Below are positions 46,292 to 47,555 of a stretch of 47,555 nucleotides of DNA, in pieces (the first letter of the stretch is position 1; the number at the start of each line of letters is the position of its first letter). A program made the position numbers and the translations under genes. The stretch comes from a virus. Where the stretch lies: the IMG/VR virus record IMGVR_UViG_3300010391_000062, positions 1-47,555 of that record; one strand, given 5' to 3'. The notes beneath the pieces are model-generated. The model did no database searches and had not been told where the DNA came from. It saw only the letters and a list, made by a program, of their open reading frames with translations.

Positions 46292-46620
46292 CCTCCTTCG
46301 ACTTCAAGGACGAGGCTCCGGTCCCAGGGCTGCCCCAGGGCTTCCAGGGGCCATCGCTCCATCCCAACTCCATCGCGCGCTACGGCGTCGGCGATGACGA
46401 CGGCCCCAAGGGCTTCACGCGCCAGGAGCAAGCATTGATGGGCGGAGCGCAGCAGATGGCAGCGCCCGCGACCGTGTGGGCCTGCGCGCAGTGCAAGCAC
46501 TCGCTCGTGACGTTCTCTCGCGCGGGCGATCCCAGGAGCGCGAAGTTCTGGTGCAGGATCGTGGCCTCCGAGATGCGGAACCCCGTCGCGGAATGCACGG
46601 GGTTCGAACGGAAGGCATGA
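46288..46620 (+). CDS. Small Cys-containing protein in the terminase gap
   Basis: A 110-residue protein from GTG 46288. The C-terminal half has CAQCKHSLVTF, later FWCR and a final C (about residues 66, 69, 89 and 103), a possible zinc site. The N-terminal half is Gly/Pro-rich. The stop overlaps the start of the terminase nuclease gene. Function is unknown. Confidence 0.6.
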   Translation: MTSFDFKDEAPVPGLPQGFQGPSLHPNSIARYGVGDDDGPKGFTRQEQALMGGAQQMAAPATVWACAQCKHSLVTFSRAGDPRSAKFWCRIVASEMRNPVAECTGFERKA

Positions 46621-47390
46621 CCCGCCTCTGCTTCGAGCAGGCCGATGGCGGCGCCCTGAAACTCTGGGAGCGCCCCATCCACGGCTTCGAGTACGTCATC
46701 GGCGTGGACGTGGCCGAGGAGAAGCTCAAGGAGGGCTACCAGCGCGGGCGCGTCACCGTCCAGAAGCTCTCGCGCCGCGACTTCACGGCGGGCTACGTCC
46801 TGGAACGCGAGTCGGCCCGGATCGTCGCGGCCATCCACGGCTCCATGAACACGCCCGACGCGGCGCTCATGTGCTACTCGACGGCCATGTGGTTCAACGA
46901 GGCGCTCCTGGCCATCGAGGTCTCCGGAGCCGGCCGCGGGATCCAGGACATCATCGCGAACGAGTGGCACTACCCCCGGTGCTTCGTCCAGCCGGCGTTC
47001 CACAAGATCGCCGTCTTCGGGAACCAGGTCTCCGAGTTCGGTTGGAAGACCACGACGATCACTCGGCCGCTCATCATCTCGGCCGTCCAGCAGTACCTCC
47101 AGGACAGCGACCAGACGATCCCCGACAAGGGGCTCCTCGACGAGCTGGGTACCATGGAGTACGACCGGATGGGCAAGCCCCAGGCGTCCGGCCGCAAGAA
47201 GGACGACCGCGTGTTCGCGTTCGGCATCGCGCTCATGGCGCGGCGCTACCTGCTCCAGTCGGAAGGGCCGGAGCCAGAGGAGCAGAAGTACCAGCACCTC
47301 CCGTCCTTCGACCAGACCGCCTGGAAGAAGGTCGATGAACTTGCGGCGGCGTCCACGGCAGCGGAGCGTGAGTACGATGGCGACTACTGA
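46617..47390 (+). CDS. Terminase large subunit, nuclease half only
   Basis: A 257-residue protein from ATG 46617 (ATGA overlap). GALKLWERPIHGFEYVIGVD starts the RNase H-like nuclease domain with D31, E101 (LLAIEVSGAGRG) and D196/D197 (KKDDRVFAFGIALMA) as the metal-binding acids. This domain cuts the concatemer at packaging. The start coincides with the normal linker of a full terminase, and no ATPase motif is present. It should act with the ATPase protein at 44113-45201 as a two-chain enzyme. Confidence 0.85.
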   Translation: MTRLCFEQADGGALKLWERPIHGFEYVIGVDVAEEKLKEGYQRGRVTVQKLSRRDFTAGYVLERESARIVAAIHGSMNTPDAALMCYSTAMWFNEALLAIEVSGAGRGIQDIIANEWHYPRCFVQPAFHKIAVFGNQVSEFGWKTTTITRPLIISAVQQYLQDSDQTIPDKGLLDELGTMEYDRMGKPQASGRKKDDRVFAFGIALMARRYLLQSEGPEPEEQKYQHLPSFDQTAWKKVDELAAASTAAEREYDGDY

Positions 47391-47555
47391 GTGGCTTCTC
47401 GCAGGCGTCTGTCTTCTTCTTGCCGCCCTGCTCGTCTGGGAGCGGCTCTCAGGGATCGCCGAGCGCGAACGGATCCGGGACCGATCCGAGGCCCAGGACG
47501 ACAGCCGCCAGAAGATGATCGAACGGATCCTCAAGGACGGCCAGGACCGCCTCAC
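47377..47555 (+). CDS. 5' part of a membrane-anchored coil protein, truncated by window edge
   Basis: From ATG 47377, overlapping the nuclease gene's end. MATTEWLLAGVCLLLAALLV is a membrane anchor, followed by a charged helix (WERLSGIAERERIRDRSEAQ). The frame is open to the last base with 59 codons plus two bases. It may continue into the fragment at 1-177 if the molecule is circular, but the direct join is out of frame. Confidence 0.6.
   Translation, partial: MATTEWLLAGVCLLLAALLVWERLSGIAERERIRDRSEAQDDSRQKMIERILKDGQDRL

Noticed and set aside
45202-46616. Intein or group I intron splitting the terminase
   Set aside because: The upstream half ends in an ordinary stop, the gap holds several coupled small genes, and no homing-nuclease motif or intein start/end residues are visible. 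A degenerate element cannot be fully excluded.

Overview
The window looks like most or all of the genome of a tailed, short-tailed-type (podovirus-like) bacteriophage assembled from a GC-rich source (roughly two-thirds G+C by eye). Evidence: a portal, scaffold-like and major capsid gene in order, a tail-nozzle/propeller protein, very large internal virion (ejection) proteins, a terminase, an ERF recombinase with a Gp157-like partner, a RusA resolvase, and dozens of tiny genes joined by ATGA/GTGA stop-start overlaps. No tape-measure, tail-tube or sheath gene is recognisable. No integrase, DNA polymerase, primase, helicase or clear endolysin was found. The host is unknown. A secreted protein at 40877-41284 resembles cell-surface proteins I associate with Planctomycetes-like bacteria; this is only a weak hint.

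Layout. (1) 1-25254, plus strand: virion and lysis block. Order: 3' end of a small gene, portal, zinc-ribbon protein, small proteins, scaffold candidate, major capsid, three related decoration-like proteins, head-tail connectors, a 1751-residue LamG plus propeller tail protein, glycine-rich virion proteins, a 1701-residue ejection protein, then small membrane proteins that may act in lysis. A freestanding HNH endonuclease gene sits inside this block in antisense. (2) 25077-34539, minus strand: early operon of about 26 mostly overlapping genes, with ERF, Gp157-like, a small DNA methyltransferase, a SprT-like metalloprotease, zinc-binding mini-proteins, a small lipoprotein and an Ala/Trp-rich repeat protein. 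(3) 33660-34904: gene-poor, G/C-run-rich control region around one minus-strand gene. (4) 34905-37309, plus strand: second small-gene operon opened by a DUF559-type nuclease and closed by a pair of Trp/Arg/Gly-Ser dipeptide-repeat peptides flanking an HTH protein. (5) 38323-37316, minus strand: four-gene operon led by an HTH protein. (6) 38369-47555, plus strand: secreted proteins, an (alpha/alpha)-toroid enzyme candidate, tail-collar fibre, repeat proteins, RusA, and a terminase large subunit split into two separate genes (ATPase and nuclease) 1.4 kb apart.

The last gene (from 47377) runs off the right edge and a gene ends at 177 on the left. Terminase at the right edge and portal at the left edge are normally neighbours, so the molecule is probably circular or circularly permuted and was opened between them. 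The two ends do not join in frame directly.

Regulation. Several first-of-operon genes have no clear Shine-Dalgarno site. Instead they have a -35/-10 pair whose -10 ends 6-8 nt before the start codon, as expected for leaderless mRNAs. The best case is 38330-38361, where two divergent promoters occupy the same 30 bp and drive an HTH gene one way and a secreted-protein gene the other; this resembles a genetic switch. No canonical hairpin-plus-U-tract terminator was seen. Coordinates and translations come from reading the sequence; family assignments are by motif recognition without database searches.
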